DNA of 64,000 nt, from NCBI GenBank assembly GCA_003280085.1, contig QCFY01000001.1:62001-126000 (forward strand). The letters run 5' to 3'. This document shows, piece by piece, positions 55,726 to 64,000 of this stretch. Position numbers and translations under genes: made by a program. The notes beneath the pieces were generated by a model, which ran no database searches, had not been told where the DNA came from, and saw only the letters and a program-made list of their open reading frames with translations. The DNA is from Prochlorococcus sp. AG-363-O06. GTDB lineage: Bacteria > Cyanobacteriota > Cyanobacteriia > PCC-6307 > Cyanobiaceae. Within the stretch, counting starts at the first letter, position 1; the number at the start of each line of letters is the position of its first letter.

Positions 55726-57744
55726 TTAAGCGACTGCAGAGCGACGTCTTCTAGTGCGTCCTGCTGGCATCTCTGATTGAGGATCATTATTAGAAGTCTT
55801 AGAAGCAACATTAGTTCCAGAATTTGCATTAGTCTTGTCCTGAGATGAAGCAATTTCTGAACCTCCATTATTTTTTTGTGAGTTAATTGCAGCCTTGTTA
55901 TTGCGAGTAATAGGCATATCCCTACTTCGTGAGTTTTTCGAACGAACTTCTATATCTTCTTCTGCACGAACTTTATAAGCAGGAGTGCCTCCTGGAGCTG
56001 GTTGAACTAAGCAAAGTATTAAAGGCTCTACTTGCATCTCACGACGCATTCTCCTAGCCAAACCAACTTCAACCTCCCGTTGAAGTCCCATCCAATCCAC
56101 TTCTACGGCCTTACCGCCAGACTGTCTTGTTAATTGATTCCATCGATTTTCTAACACCCAAGATATTTCTCTCTCAGTCCAAAGAGACATTTTCTTTGCA
56201 TCAACAGTTGTAACTACACCCCTTAAGTTAACTCTTGGAGGAGCAACCATTACTCCATCAGTACTGACTGCTGCCAGAACAGTGACGACGCCATCTTCAG
56301 CTAATTGTTGGCGTTCTTTGAGCACACGTGAATCAACAATCCCATTTCTAGATGCATCAAGTAATTCAATACCAGCTTTAACAGAATCACCTTTACTTAT
56401 CGAATCAGCAGTTAGCTCTACCACATCACCATTATCGAGAATTAAAATATTCTCAGCTGGAACGCCCATTGATTGAGCACTCCTACTATGACAAATCAAC
56501 ATCCTATGTTCACCATGAACAGGAACAAAAAACTTTGGCCTAGTTAGAGCAAGCATCAACTTTTGATCTTCCTGAAAACCATGCCCAGAAACATGAATAC
56601 CTTCACCTTTGCCATAAACAACTTTTGCTCCAAGCATCATCAGGCGGTCAATAGTATTCACTACAGAAATAGTATTCCCAGGGATTGGACTAGCTGAAAA
56701 GATGATCGTGTCACTAGATTTAACTTGTACATGTTGATGTTCACCTCTTGAAATCCTACTTAATGCAGCCAATGGTTCACCTTGGCTACCTGTCATTAAC
56801 AACAGTGTCTCTCGATCAGGCATATCGCGAATCTGCTTAATTGGTACAAAAAGGTCATCAGGTGCCCTCATATAGCCCAGCTCTCGGGCCTTTGCAATTA
56901 CATTAATCATTGAGCGACCTAACAAACCGACTTTTCTTCCATTCTTTAGAGCTAATTCCAAAATCATTGAGACTCGATGAATTGAACTAGCAAAAGTTGT
57001 CACTATTACTCGGCCCTCAGCTTGGGAAATATGTCGATCTAAAGCAGGGAAAACGGAGCGTTCTGGGGGGCAGAACCCAGGCACTTCAGCATTAGTTGAG
57101 TCACTAAAAAGACAAAGTACACCTTGTTCACCATAGTGAGCTAAACGTGCGAGATCAAAATATTCACCATCTACAGGAGTGTGATCAAACTTGAAATCAC
57201 CAGTAAAAATTATCGTCCCTTCAGGAGTAGTTATTGCTAAAGAAAAACTATCTGCCATCGAGTGCGTATTACGAATAAATTCGACACTAAAATTCTGACC
57301 AACCTTGACTACTTCTCTAGGAGAAACAGTTTGAATAGTAGTGCAATCAGTAACACCTGCTTCTTCCATTTTTCCTTGAAGCATCGACATTGCAAGACGA
57401 GGTCCATAAATGATTGGGATATTGAAATGCTTTAAATGATGAGGAATGCCACCAATATGATCTTCATGGCCATGAGTAACAATCATTCCCCGAATGCGTT
57501 TTTGATTCTCACGTAAATAACTTGTATCTGGCATAACAACATTGACTCCATGCATGCCATCGCTTGGGAAAGCAAGCCCTGCATCCACAAGCATTATTTC
57601 GTCGCCATATTCAAAAACACAGGTATTTTTCCCAATCTCATGCAGACCGCCTAGCGGGATAACTCGCAAGCAAGACTGCTTGCCTTTTTTGACTGAACTG
57701 GAAGTAGTCATGGAAACGTTTGAATTAATTGTGCTTGTCATCAT
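55726..57744 (-). CDS. rnj: Ribonuclease J
   Basis: A 672-residue protein. The metallo-beta-lactamase site is THGHEDHIGGIPHH, with TGDFKFDHTP and SGHGFQEDQKL; KFFVPVHGEHRML is in the beta-CASP part. The last 90 residues are low-complexity (Asn/Ser/Lys) and end in RTRRRRSAVA, a feature seen in cyanobacterial members. It degrades and matures RNA as endo- and 5'-exonuclease. It follows dapA by 83 bases on the same strand. Confidence 0.95.
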   Translation of the reverse strand: MMTSTINSNVSMTTSSSVKKGKQSCLRVIPLGGLHEIGKNTCVFEYGDEIMLVDAGLAFPSDGMHGVNVVMPDTSYLRENQKRIRGMIVTHGHEDHIGGIPHHLKHFNIPIIYGPRLAMSMLQGKMEEAGVTDCTTIQTVSPREVVKVGQNFSVEFIRNTHSMADSFSLAITTPEGTIIFTGDFKFDHTPVDGEYFDLARLAHYGEQGVLCLFSDSTNAEVPGFCPPERSVFPALDRHISQAEGRVIVTTFASSIHRVSMILELALKNGRKVGLLGRSMINVIAKARELGYMRAPDDLFVPIKQIRDMPDRETLLLMTGSQGEPLAALSRISRGEHQHVQVKSSDTIIFSASPIPGNTISVVNTIDRLMMLGAKVVYGKGEGIHVSGHGFQEDQKLMLALTRPKFFVPVHGEHRMLICHSRSAQSMGVPAENILILDNGDVVELTADSISKGDSVKAGIELLDASRNGIVDSRVLKERQQLAEDGVVTVLAAVSTDGVMVAPPRVNLRGVVTTVDAKKMSLWTEREISWVLENRWNQLTRQSGGKAVEVDWMGLQREVEVGLARRMRREMQVEPLILCLVQPAPGGTPAYKVRAEEDIEVRSKNSRSRDMPITRNNKAAINSQKNNGGSEIASSQDKTNANSGTNVASKTSNNDPQSEMPAGRTRRRRSAVA

Positions 57745-57827
57745 TGGAAAAGGTTATAAAAAAGTTAATTGAAAAATTTATTGCGCTAGTTCAGAACGCA
57801 AAGCCTAATACTTCAGGCGCTAAGGCA

Positions 57828-58736
57828 TCAAGTCTGATGCAAAGCCACAAGTATTGAAGATAATTGATTTTTCATTTCATTGTTAAGAGGAAGCAAGGGG
57901 CTTCGAGGTGGTCCGACGTGCCAGCCAGTTAGCTCAAGTGCTGCTTTGACAGGAATGGGATTTGTAGTAGCAAATAAAGCCTGAAAAAGTGGTTGCATTT
58001 GCTCATGATGACTCAAGGCAACTGAAACTTGCCCACTTAGGAAAGCCTCAATCATCGCTTTAATCCGTCTTCCTACAATATGACTAGCCACACTAACTAC
58101 TCCTACTGCTCCAACAGAAAGCATAGGCAATAGCAAAGCATCATCTCCGCTATAAATTGCCAGCCGAGATCCACAATGGGCTCTCAACTGAGTCACCTCG
58201 TCAGTCGTGCCAGAAGCAGCTTTAAAACTAGTCACATTCGAGTATTTCATTAGGCGTGAAGCCGTTTGTGGAGACAGTGAACAACCTGTTCTTCCAGGAA
58301 TGTTATAAAGCATCAACGGTAATTCAGGTGCAGCTTTAGCAATAGTGCTGAAGTGAGCTTCTAAGCCTTCTTGTGGAGGCTTGTTGTAATAAGGAACGAC
58401 AACTAAAGCGCCATCAACCCCAGCGGCGGCGGCCTCACACGTGGCTGCTACAGCCTCAGAAGTGCTATTACTGCCAGTTCCAGCCAAAACCTTCACAGAA
58501 GAGCCTACTGATTGTCTAACGGTCTCTATGAGTTGATGCTGTTCTCGCCAACTCAACGTTGGGGATTCTCCTGTGGTTCCACAAACAACAATCCCTTCAG
58601 ACCCTTCGGCCACTAAATGACGCGCCAAGCGTCCAGCAAGAGCAAAATCAACATTACCTTCATCATCAAAAGGAGTAACCATTGCAGTTAACAATCGTCC
58701 AAAAGGTGCAGGAGATAATTCAGCAGAGGAACTCAT
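57828..58736 (-). CDS. dapA: 4-hydroxy-tetrahydrodipicolinate synthase
   Basis: A 302-residue TIM barrel. [41 protein letters not shown] and TSFKAASG (Schiff-base Lys) are the DapA signatures. It joins pyruvate and aspartate semialdehyde in lysine synthesis. Its ATG overlaps the asd stop by four bases, so asd and dapA are translationally coupled and act in sequence. Confidence 0.97.
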   Translation of the reverse strand: MSSSAELSPAPFGRLLTAMVTPFDDEGNVDFALAGRLARHLVAEGSEGIVVCGTTGESPTLSWREQHQLIETVRQSVGSSVKVLAGTGSNSTSEAVAATCEAAAAGVDGALVVVPYYNKPPQEGLEAHFSTIAKAAPELPLMLYNIPGRTGCSLSPQTASRLMKYSNVTSFKAASGTTDEVTQLRAHCGSRLAIYSGDDALLLPMLSVGAVGVVSVASHIVGRRIKAMIEAFLSGQVSVALSHHEQMQPLFQALFATTNPIPVKAALELTGWHVGPPRSPLLPLNNEMKNQLSSILVALHQT

Positions 58737-59764
58737 AAGGTAGAGAGCAAAGATTCGGCAATTTGAATTGCATTTAAAGCAGCACCTTTACGAATTTGAT
58801 CTCCACACAACCAAAGCTCTAAAGCATTTGGATTACTGATGTCCTTACGAATTCGTCCCACAGCCACCTGATCCCTATCTGTAACATCAATAGGCATAGG
58901 AAATCGATTAGAATCAAAATCTTCAATTAATTGAACTCCAGAAGATTTTGATAAAATCTTGCGAGCTTCTTCTACTGGAAAAGGTTCTTTAAACTCAATA
59001 TTAACCGCCTCAGAATGAGCTCTCAAAACAGGTACTCTTACGCAAGTTGCTGTAAAAGGCAATTCAGGAATCTGAAGGATTTTTCTTGTTTCATTCACCA
59101 TCTTCATTTCCTCCTCGCAATAACCATTAGATTCCAAGGGTGAATTATGAAGGAAAAGATTAAATGCTAATGAATAGGGTAATACTTCGCTCTTAGGAGT
59201 GAGTCCCTCGAGTACCTGCTGACTTAAAGATTTAAGTTCATCCATAGCCCTAGAACCAGCTCCACTAGCAGATTGATAGGTTGATACAACGACTCTTTTG
59301 AGCGGTAAATGTTTAGCTAAAGGAGCCAAAACTAACGCAAGTAAAATTGTTGTGCAATTTGGGTTTGCAACTATACCTTTATGCATTAATGCAGCCTCTG
59401 GATTAACTTCTGGCACTACCAATGGAACATCATCATCCATTCGAAAGGCACTTGAGTTGTCGATCATCAATGCACCTGAAGCTTTAATTGCATTGCGCCA
59501 TTGTTTAGAAATCGAACCTCCAGCTGACGCCAAAACCAAATCCACTCCTTCGAAACTAGATTCACTTGCTTCCAAAATCTTTATATCTTGGCCTTTCCAA
59601 ACCTGATATTTTCCAGCTGATCTTGAAGACGCTAACAAACGCAGTTCTTTAATTGGAAAGTCGCGTTCTTCTAAAAGCTTAAGGATTTCCAACCCAACAG
59701 CTCCGCTGGCTCCTAACACAGCAACAGTGAGTGGTTGATTTGGCAATAGGGATTTGATTCGCAA
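58733..59764 (-). CDS. asd: Aspartate-semialdehyde dehydrogenase
   Basis: A 343-residue protein. [17 protein letters not shown] binds NADP; the catalytic Cys is in [26 protein letters not shown] is a family motif. The start is TTG (59764), as no ATG precedes the conserved N-terminal strand before a stop. It reduces aspartyl phosphate to aspartate semialdehyde. Divergent from tig across 168 bases that must hold both promoters. Confidence 0.97.
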   Translation of the reverse strand: MRIKSLLPNQPLTVAVLGASGAVGLEILKLLEERDFPIKELRLLASSRSAGKYQVWKGQDIKILEASESSFEGVDLVLASAGGSISKQWRNAIKASGALMIDNSSAFRMDDDVPLVVPEVNPEAALMHKGIVANPNCTTILLALVLAPLAKHLPLKRVVVSTYQSASGAGSRAMDELKSLSQQVLEGLTPKSEVLPYSLAFNLFLHNSPLESNGYCEEEMKMVNETRKILQIPELPFTATCVRVPVLRAHSEAVNIEFKEPFPVEEARKILSKSSGVQLIEDFDSNRFPMPIDVTDRDQVAVGRIRKDISNPNALELWLCGDQIRKGAALNAIQIAESLLSTL

Positions 59765-59932
59765 GCTTTTTAGTCAGCTATAGACAACAAAGAAAAGGTT
59801 GATCTCAATTTAGATAAGCAACCCTGGCTATAAGCGCTACAAATTGATGTAGGCCGATATTTCAGCCACAATAAGCTGCGATAGTTTTCGTGCCATTACT
59901 TATGGTGATGTACTGCTTGAATTAGCTGATTC

Positions 59933-61327
59933 ATGAACGCTCTTGCATTGACTATAAAAACTGAGCCACTACCTAACAGCCGAATGGCTGTGGAAATTAA
60001 TTTGCCTATCGAGAAATGCAAAGCAAGCTATGAAGCTGCCTTGTCTCGCCTGAGCAACTCAGTAAAACTACCGGGTTTCCGAAAAGGGAAGGTGCCAAAG
60101 TCAGTACTTCTGCAGCATTTAGGCACAGTTCAAATCAAAGCCCATGCATTAGAAAAACTTCTAGATTCTGCATGGAAAGAAGCTATTAAAGAAAAGTCTA
60201 TTGAGCCTTTATGCGAGCCTGAACTCCAAGGAGGCTTCGAAGACCTGGTACAAAGATTCAATCCAAGTGAGTCATTGACTTTTACGCTTGAAACAGATGT
60301 GGAACCATCGCCAAAGCTGAAAGCCTCAAAAGGTCTTAAAGTTGAAGCTGAAACAATCTCCTTTGACCCTTCGAAAGTAGATGAACTCATAGAAGATTCA
60401 CGAATCCAACTTGCAACTTTGGTCCCTATAGAAAACAAAGCCGCAAAAATAGGCAACGTTGCTGTAATAAGTTTCGAAGGAAAGTATAAAGATAATAATC
60501 AACTCATAGAAGGGGGGAGCTCTGATTCAATGGATGTAGACTTAGAAAAAGGTAAAATGATTCCTGGTTTTATAGAAGGAATAATTGGCATGAAAGTAAA
60601 TGAAGAAAAAATAATAGAATGCGAATTCCCTAAAGACTATCCACAAGAAGATTCTCGAGAAAGAAAAGCTGAATTTACAATCAAATTAAAAGAGCTAAAA
60701 AAAAGAGAGTTGCCAGAGCTTGATGATGCATTTGCCAAGCAAGCTGGAGACAAAAGTAATATGGAAGAACTTCGCGAAGACTTAACCAAACGCCTCAAAG
60801 CAGATGCAGAGCGTCGTAATAAAAGTAATCGTGAAGAAGCATTAGTCGAAGCCCTTGTTCAAGAGCTTGAAGTGAGTTTACCTAAAACACTAATAGATCA
60901 AGAGGTGCGTGCAATAGTCGAGCAAACAGCGAGTTCCTTTGCACAACAAGGAATGGACGTTAAATCAATGTTTACAAAAGATCTTGTTCAGTCATTGATG
61001 GAGTCTTCTAGGGAAGATGCAGAAAAAAATCTTCGTAAAAAACTTGCCTTAAGTGCACTTGCATCTTCAGAAGGAATAACCGTAGATGATGATCTATTAG
61101 ACAAGAAGTGTAAAGAAGTTGAGAAAGAGCTTGCTGATGAAAAAAATATTGATCCTAAGCGCTTAAAGGCAGCTGTTTCAGAAGACCTTCTACATGAAAA
61201 ACTGTTCGAATGGTTAGAAGTAAATAATGCAATTGCAGAAAAAGCTCCTGAAAAAAATCTGAAAAAAACAAAACCCAAGGGAAAAGCAAAGAAAAGCACT
61301 AGTGAATCTAATCAGTCAGAGAATTGA
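59933..61327 (+). CDS. tig: Trigger factor
   Basis: A 464-residue ribosome-associated chaperone. LPGFRKGKVPKSVL in the N-terminal domain is the GFRxGKxP ribosome-docking signature. Residues 160-250 form the FKBP-type peptidyl-prolyl domain, then a helical arm domain, then a Lys-rich tail. It shields nascent chains. First of tig-clpP-clpX on one strand. Confidence 0.97.
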   Translation: MNALALTIKTEPLPNSRMAVEINLPIEKCKASYEAALSRLSNSVKLPGFRKGKVPKSVLLQHLGTVQIKAHALEKLLDSAWKEAIKEKSIEPLCEPELQGGFEDLVQRFNPSESLTFTLETDVEPSPKLKASKGLKVEAETISFDPSKVDELIEDSRIQLATLVPIENKAAKIGNVAVISFEGKYKDNNQLIEGGSSDSMDVDLEKGKMIPGFIEGIIGMKVNEEKIIECEFPKDYPQEDSRERKAEFTIKLKELKKRELPELDDAFAKQAGDKSNMEELREDLTKRLKADAERRNKSNREEALVEALVQELEVSLPKTLIDQEVRAIVEQTASSFAQQGMDVKSMFTKDLVQSLMESSREDAEKNLRKKLALSALASSEGITVDDDLLDKKCKEVEKELADEKNIDPKRLKAAVSEDLLHEKLFEWLEVNNAIAEKAPEKNLKKTKPKGKAKKSTSESNQSEN

Positions 61328-61386
61328 CTCTCAACTGAATACTCCCAATCCAAGCAGATCTCATTAATTCCTCTGAAAAAATCAGC

Positions 61387-62034
61387 GTGATTCAAAACAA
61401 AACCAACCACCCAGTTAAGAATCAATGGCAAACTCCTCTGCCTAATTCAGTAAATGGGGTCTTGCCTACAGTTATTGAACAATCCGGAAGAGGTGACCGT
61501 GCATTTGATATTTATTCACGTCTATTACGAGAAAGAATCATTTTCCTTGGCACTGATGTAAATGATCAAGTCGCAGATGCACTTGTTGCTCAAATGCTTT
61601 TTCTTGAAGCAGAAGATCCCGAAAAAGATATTCAGATATACATCAACTCACCAGGAGGGTCTGTTACAGCAGGCCTGGCCATCTATGACACGATGCAGCA
61701 AGTGGCTCCTGATGTTGTGACTATCTGTTATGGACTAGCTGCAAGTATGGGAGCATTTCTTCTGTCAGGTGGTGCGAAAGGTAAACGATTGGCACTCCCA
61801 AATTCAAGAATCATGATTCACCAACCACTAGGTGGCGCTCAAGGGCAAGCGATTGAAATCGAGATTCAAGCCAAAGAAATACTATTTCTTAAAGAAACTC
61901 TAAATCGCCTTCTTGCAGACCATACAGGGCAGCCATTAACAAAAATTGCTGATGATACTGACAGAGACCACTTCCTTTCGCCGCAAGAAGCGGTTGAATA
62001 CGGCCTGATCGATCAAGTGGTAACCAGTCTTTAG
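61387..62034 (+). CDS. clpP: ATP-dependent Clp protease proteolytic subunit
   Basis: A 215-residue serine protease. [31 protein letters not shown] (catalytic Ser) and [13 protein letters not shown] (catalytic His) are family motifs. GTG start at 61387. An N-terminal propeptide of about 25 residues precedes the conserved region. It forms the chamber served by ClpX just downstream. Confidence 0.97.
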   Translation: MIQNKTNHPVKNQWQTPLPNSVNGVLPTVIEQSGRGDRAFDIYSRLLRERIIFLGTDVNDQVADALVAQMLFLEAEDPEKDIQIYINSPGGSVTAGLAIYDTMQQVAPDVVTICYGLAASMGAFLLSGGAKGKRLALPNSRIMIHQPLGGAQGQAIEIEIQAKEILFLKETLNRLLADHTGQPLTKIADDTDRDHFLSPQEAVEYGLIDQVVTSL

Positions 62035-62147
62035 AAAACAGGAACATTACGGATGGCTGACGAAGTAGTTATCTCGGACGATCCTGGTAAAGAAGACTGA
62101 CAACATTCGTCAGATCCTGTTCCCTTTATTGAGCTGCTTAAAAGCCG

Positions 62148-63509
62148 ATGGCAAAGTTCGATGCTCATCTGAAGTGTTCCTTTTGTGGCAAGTCCCAGGA
62201 TCAAGTCAGAAAGTTAATCGCAGGCCCTGGGGTCTATATCTGCGATGAATGCATAGATCTATGCAATGAAATTTTGGATGAAGAGCTATTAGATGGCCAA
62301 GGTAATCCTCGAAATAGTAATGATCCACATCGCAAATCAACTTCAGAAGCTGCTTCAACAAACAAGCCTGCGCCCACACTTGCGTCGATTCCAAAACCCC
62401 TCGAAATCAAAGGTTTTCTTGATGAACAAGTAGTTGGTCAAGAATCAGCCAAGAAAGTACTTTCAGTTGCCGTATACAACCACTACAAACGGCTTGCTTG
62501 GCAAGGTGATGGAACTGGAGAAATTGAAAAAACTGCCACCAAGCTCCATAAATCGAACATTCTTCTTATTGGGCCAACTGGTTGCGGCAAGACTTTGCTT
62601 GCTCAAACACTTGCTGAAATGCTTGATGTACCTTTTGCAGTCGCAGATGCAACAACACTCACAGAAGCAGGCTATGTAGGTGAAGACGTAGAAAACATTC
62701 TTTTAAGACTCCTGCAAAAAGCAGATATGGATATTCAACATGCTCAAAGAGGAATTATATATATCGATGAAATCGACAAAATCGCAAGAAAAAGTGAAAA
62801 CCCATCAATCACAAGAGACGTCTCAGGTGAAGGGGTACAGCAGGCACTTCTGAAAATGCTTGAAGGGACTGTTGCGAATGTCCCTCCTCAAGGCGGAAGA
62901 AAGCACCCATACCATGACTGTATTCAAATTGATACAAGTCAAATCCTTTTCATATGCGGGGGAGCATTTGTAGGACTAGAAGATGTTGTTCAAAGAAGAT
63001 TGGGAAAAAATTCAATTGGTTTTATGCAAAGCGAACAACGAGGACGGAGCACGCGTAATCATCGTGACATCGACGCCAGTGAAGTTCTCAAGCACCTTGA
63101 ACCTGATGATCTTGTTAAATATGGACTAATTCCTGAATTTATCGGCCGCATGCCTGTTAGTGCTGTCCTAGAGCCATTAGATGCTCAAGCACTTGAATCG
63201 ATTCTCACCGAACCGAGAGATGCACTGGTCAAACAATTCAGAACCTTAATGAGCATGGATAATGTGAAACTAGACTTTGAAGCCGATGCTGTTCAAGCAA
63301 TAGCTCAGGAAGCACATCGTCGCAAAACAGGCGCACGCGCTTTAAGAGGCATAGTTGAAGAATTAATGCTTGATCTTATGTATGATCTGCCATCTCAAAA
63401 AGATGTTCAGAGCTTCACTGTAACCAGTGCAATGGTTGACAAACATACTGGCACCAAAGTTTTGTCACTTCCTCCAAACGAGGAAATTCAACAACAAGAG
63501 TCGGCATAA
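62148..63509 (+). CDS. clpX: ATP-dependent Clp protease ATP-binding subunit
   Basis: A 453-residue AAA+ unfoldase. The N-terminal zinc domain shows CSFCGKSQ and [25 protein letters not shown] is Walker [13 protein letters not shown] Walker B, and [18 protein letters not shown] the C-terminal sensor II part. Residues 59-79 are an extended linker. It feeds substrates to ClpP. The 113 bases before it carry only a 15-codon frame with no support. Confidence 0.98.
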   Translation: MAKFDAHLKCSFCGKSQDQVRKLIAGPGVYICDECIDLCNEILDEELLDGQGNPRNSNDPHRKSTSEAASTNKPAPTLASIPKPLEIKGFLDEQVVGQESAKKVLSVAVYNHYKRLAWQGDGTGEIEKTATKLHKSNILLIGPTGCGKTLLAQTLAEMLDVPFAVADATTLTEAGYVGEDVENILLRLLQKADMDIQHAQRGIIYIDEIDKIARKSENPSITRDVSGEGVQQALLKMLEGTVANVPPQGGRKHPYHDCIQIDTSQILFICGGAFVGLEDVVQRRLGKNSIGFMQSEQRGRSTRNHRDIDASEVLKHLEPDDLVKYGLIPEFIGRMPVSAVLEPLDAQALESILTEPRDALVKQFRTLMSMDNVKLDFEADAVQAIAQEAHRRKTGARALRGIVEELMLDLMYDLPSQKDVQSFTVTSAMVDKHTGTKVLSLPPNEEIQQQESA

Positions 63510-63512
63510 ATT

Positions 63513-64000
63513 ATGGCTGCTGCAGATCACCTGCAGGTTCTTCGACAGCATGGCCTTTTCTATCACCATGGAATAGACCTAGGAGATGGTTCAGTAGCCC
63601 ATTACCTTGAAGGTCGTGAAATCTTAAGAAGCCCAGTAATTGATTTCTGTAAAGGGCAAGATATCGAAGTTATCAATCATGCAATAGCTTCATCTAAATC
63701 AACAACTCTAAGGCGAGCCATGAGTCGCATAGGCGAAAAGAACTACAACTTACTATTCAATAATTGTGAACATTTTGCGAATTGGTGCAAGACAGGCTTG
63801 CACCATAGCCAACAAATGGATCAATTTATTCAAACTGGAATGTTAGGAATAACAGCTATGAGTAAGTTACTTCCATTAACGGCAATATCAAAATTACAAA
63901 ATATAGTAACCCAAACTTTTTTAGATGAAAAGTCAAAAGATAATGCAAAGAAAGAACTTGAAAAGCTAGAGGAACTTCGGATTAGATTATTTAAAAAGCT
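63513..64000 (+). CDS. LRAT-domain (NlpC/P60-superfamily) protein, 3' end outside the window
   Basis: The ATG at 63513, three bases past clpX's stop, opens a frame to the right edge (162 codons visible). The N-terminal 100 residues match the lecithin-retinol-acyltransferase-like domain: HHGIDLGDGSVAHYLEG with the paired His region, and FNNCEHFANWCKTG with the catalytic Cys. LRAT-type enzymes are thiol acyltransferases or hydrolases, often on lipids. After residue 120 the chain is helical and Lys/Glu-rich. The immediate position after clpX suggests cotranscription. Its exact function is unknown. Confidence 0.8.
   Translation, partial: MAAADHLQVLRQHGLFYHHGIDLGDGSVAHYLEGREILRSPVIDFCKGQDIEVINHAIASSKSTTLRRAMSRIGEKNYNLLFNNCEHFANWCKTGLHHSQQMDQFIQTGMLGITAMSKLLPLTAISKLQNIVTQTFLDEKSKDNAKKELEKLEELRIRLFKK

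Noticed and set aside
62053-62100. 15-codon frame between clpP and clpX
   Set aside because: Too short, with no support beyond an ATG; the gap is probably leader sequence.

Overview
This window comes from a marine unicellular cyanobacterium, most likely Prochlorococcus (low-light type) or a close Synechococcus relative. The reasons are the low G+C, the compact layout, a PsbZ-like photosystem II gene next to ribH, a cobalamin-pathway cobH, a Ycf23-like protein, RNase J, and the cyanobacterial block asd-dapA / tig-clpP-clpX. The genus is an inference from gene content; no rRNA or marker phylogeny is available in the window.

The window has two parts. Positions 1 to about 43110 are one long surface-glycan island with about 17 glycosyltransferases: GT41 x2, GT4 x6, GT9-like x3, and one each of GT10, GT15-like, GT47-like, GT61, GT90 and an unassigned GT-A-like protein. 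It also holds nucleotide-sugar genes: rfbG/rfbH plus a short-chain dehydrogenase for a CDP-3,6-dideoxyhexose, and rfbA-rfbC-rfbD-rfbB for dTDP-L-rhamnose. A plus-strand module (TPP enzyme, FkbM methyltransferase, deoxysugar C-methyltransferase) faces a minus-strand cassette (radical SAM, HpcH/HpaI-type aldolase, HAD phosphatase, SDR). I see no flippase, polymerase, ABC exporter or type I secretion genes here. From about 43500 (tRNA-Gly) to the end lies ordinary core genome: ribH, psbZ, mutS, cobH, holA, lysC, uvrB, ycf23-like, tilS, rnj, dapA, asd, tig, clpP, clpX, and a truncated LRAT-domain gene.

The most interesting locus is at the left. A 722-residue, cysteine-free, Ser/Thr-rich protein built of RTX-like turns (4181-6349) has a near-consensus sigma-70 promoter, a structured leader, optimal-looking codons and a strong intrinsic terminator. 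Immediately beyond it lie two tail-to-tail TPR-GT41 (SPINDLY/OGT-type) protein O-glycosyltransferases. I propose that it is an abundant secreted surface protein that these enzymes O-glycosylate. The GT4 operon behind it could extend the glycan.

A second candidate system is the cassette at 37477-41153, which looks like a route to an unusual sugar. Between it and the GT61 gene lies a decayed phytanoyl-CoA dioxygenase (PhyH)-type gene. A third is the possible route to a C2-branched, yersiniose-like sugar made by RfbG/RfbH plus the acetolactate-synthase-like TPP enzyme. Several genes in the island use TTG or GTG starts, and several neighbours overlap at their 3' or even 5' ends.
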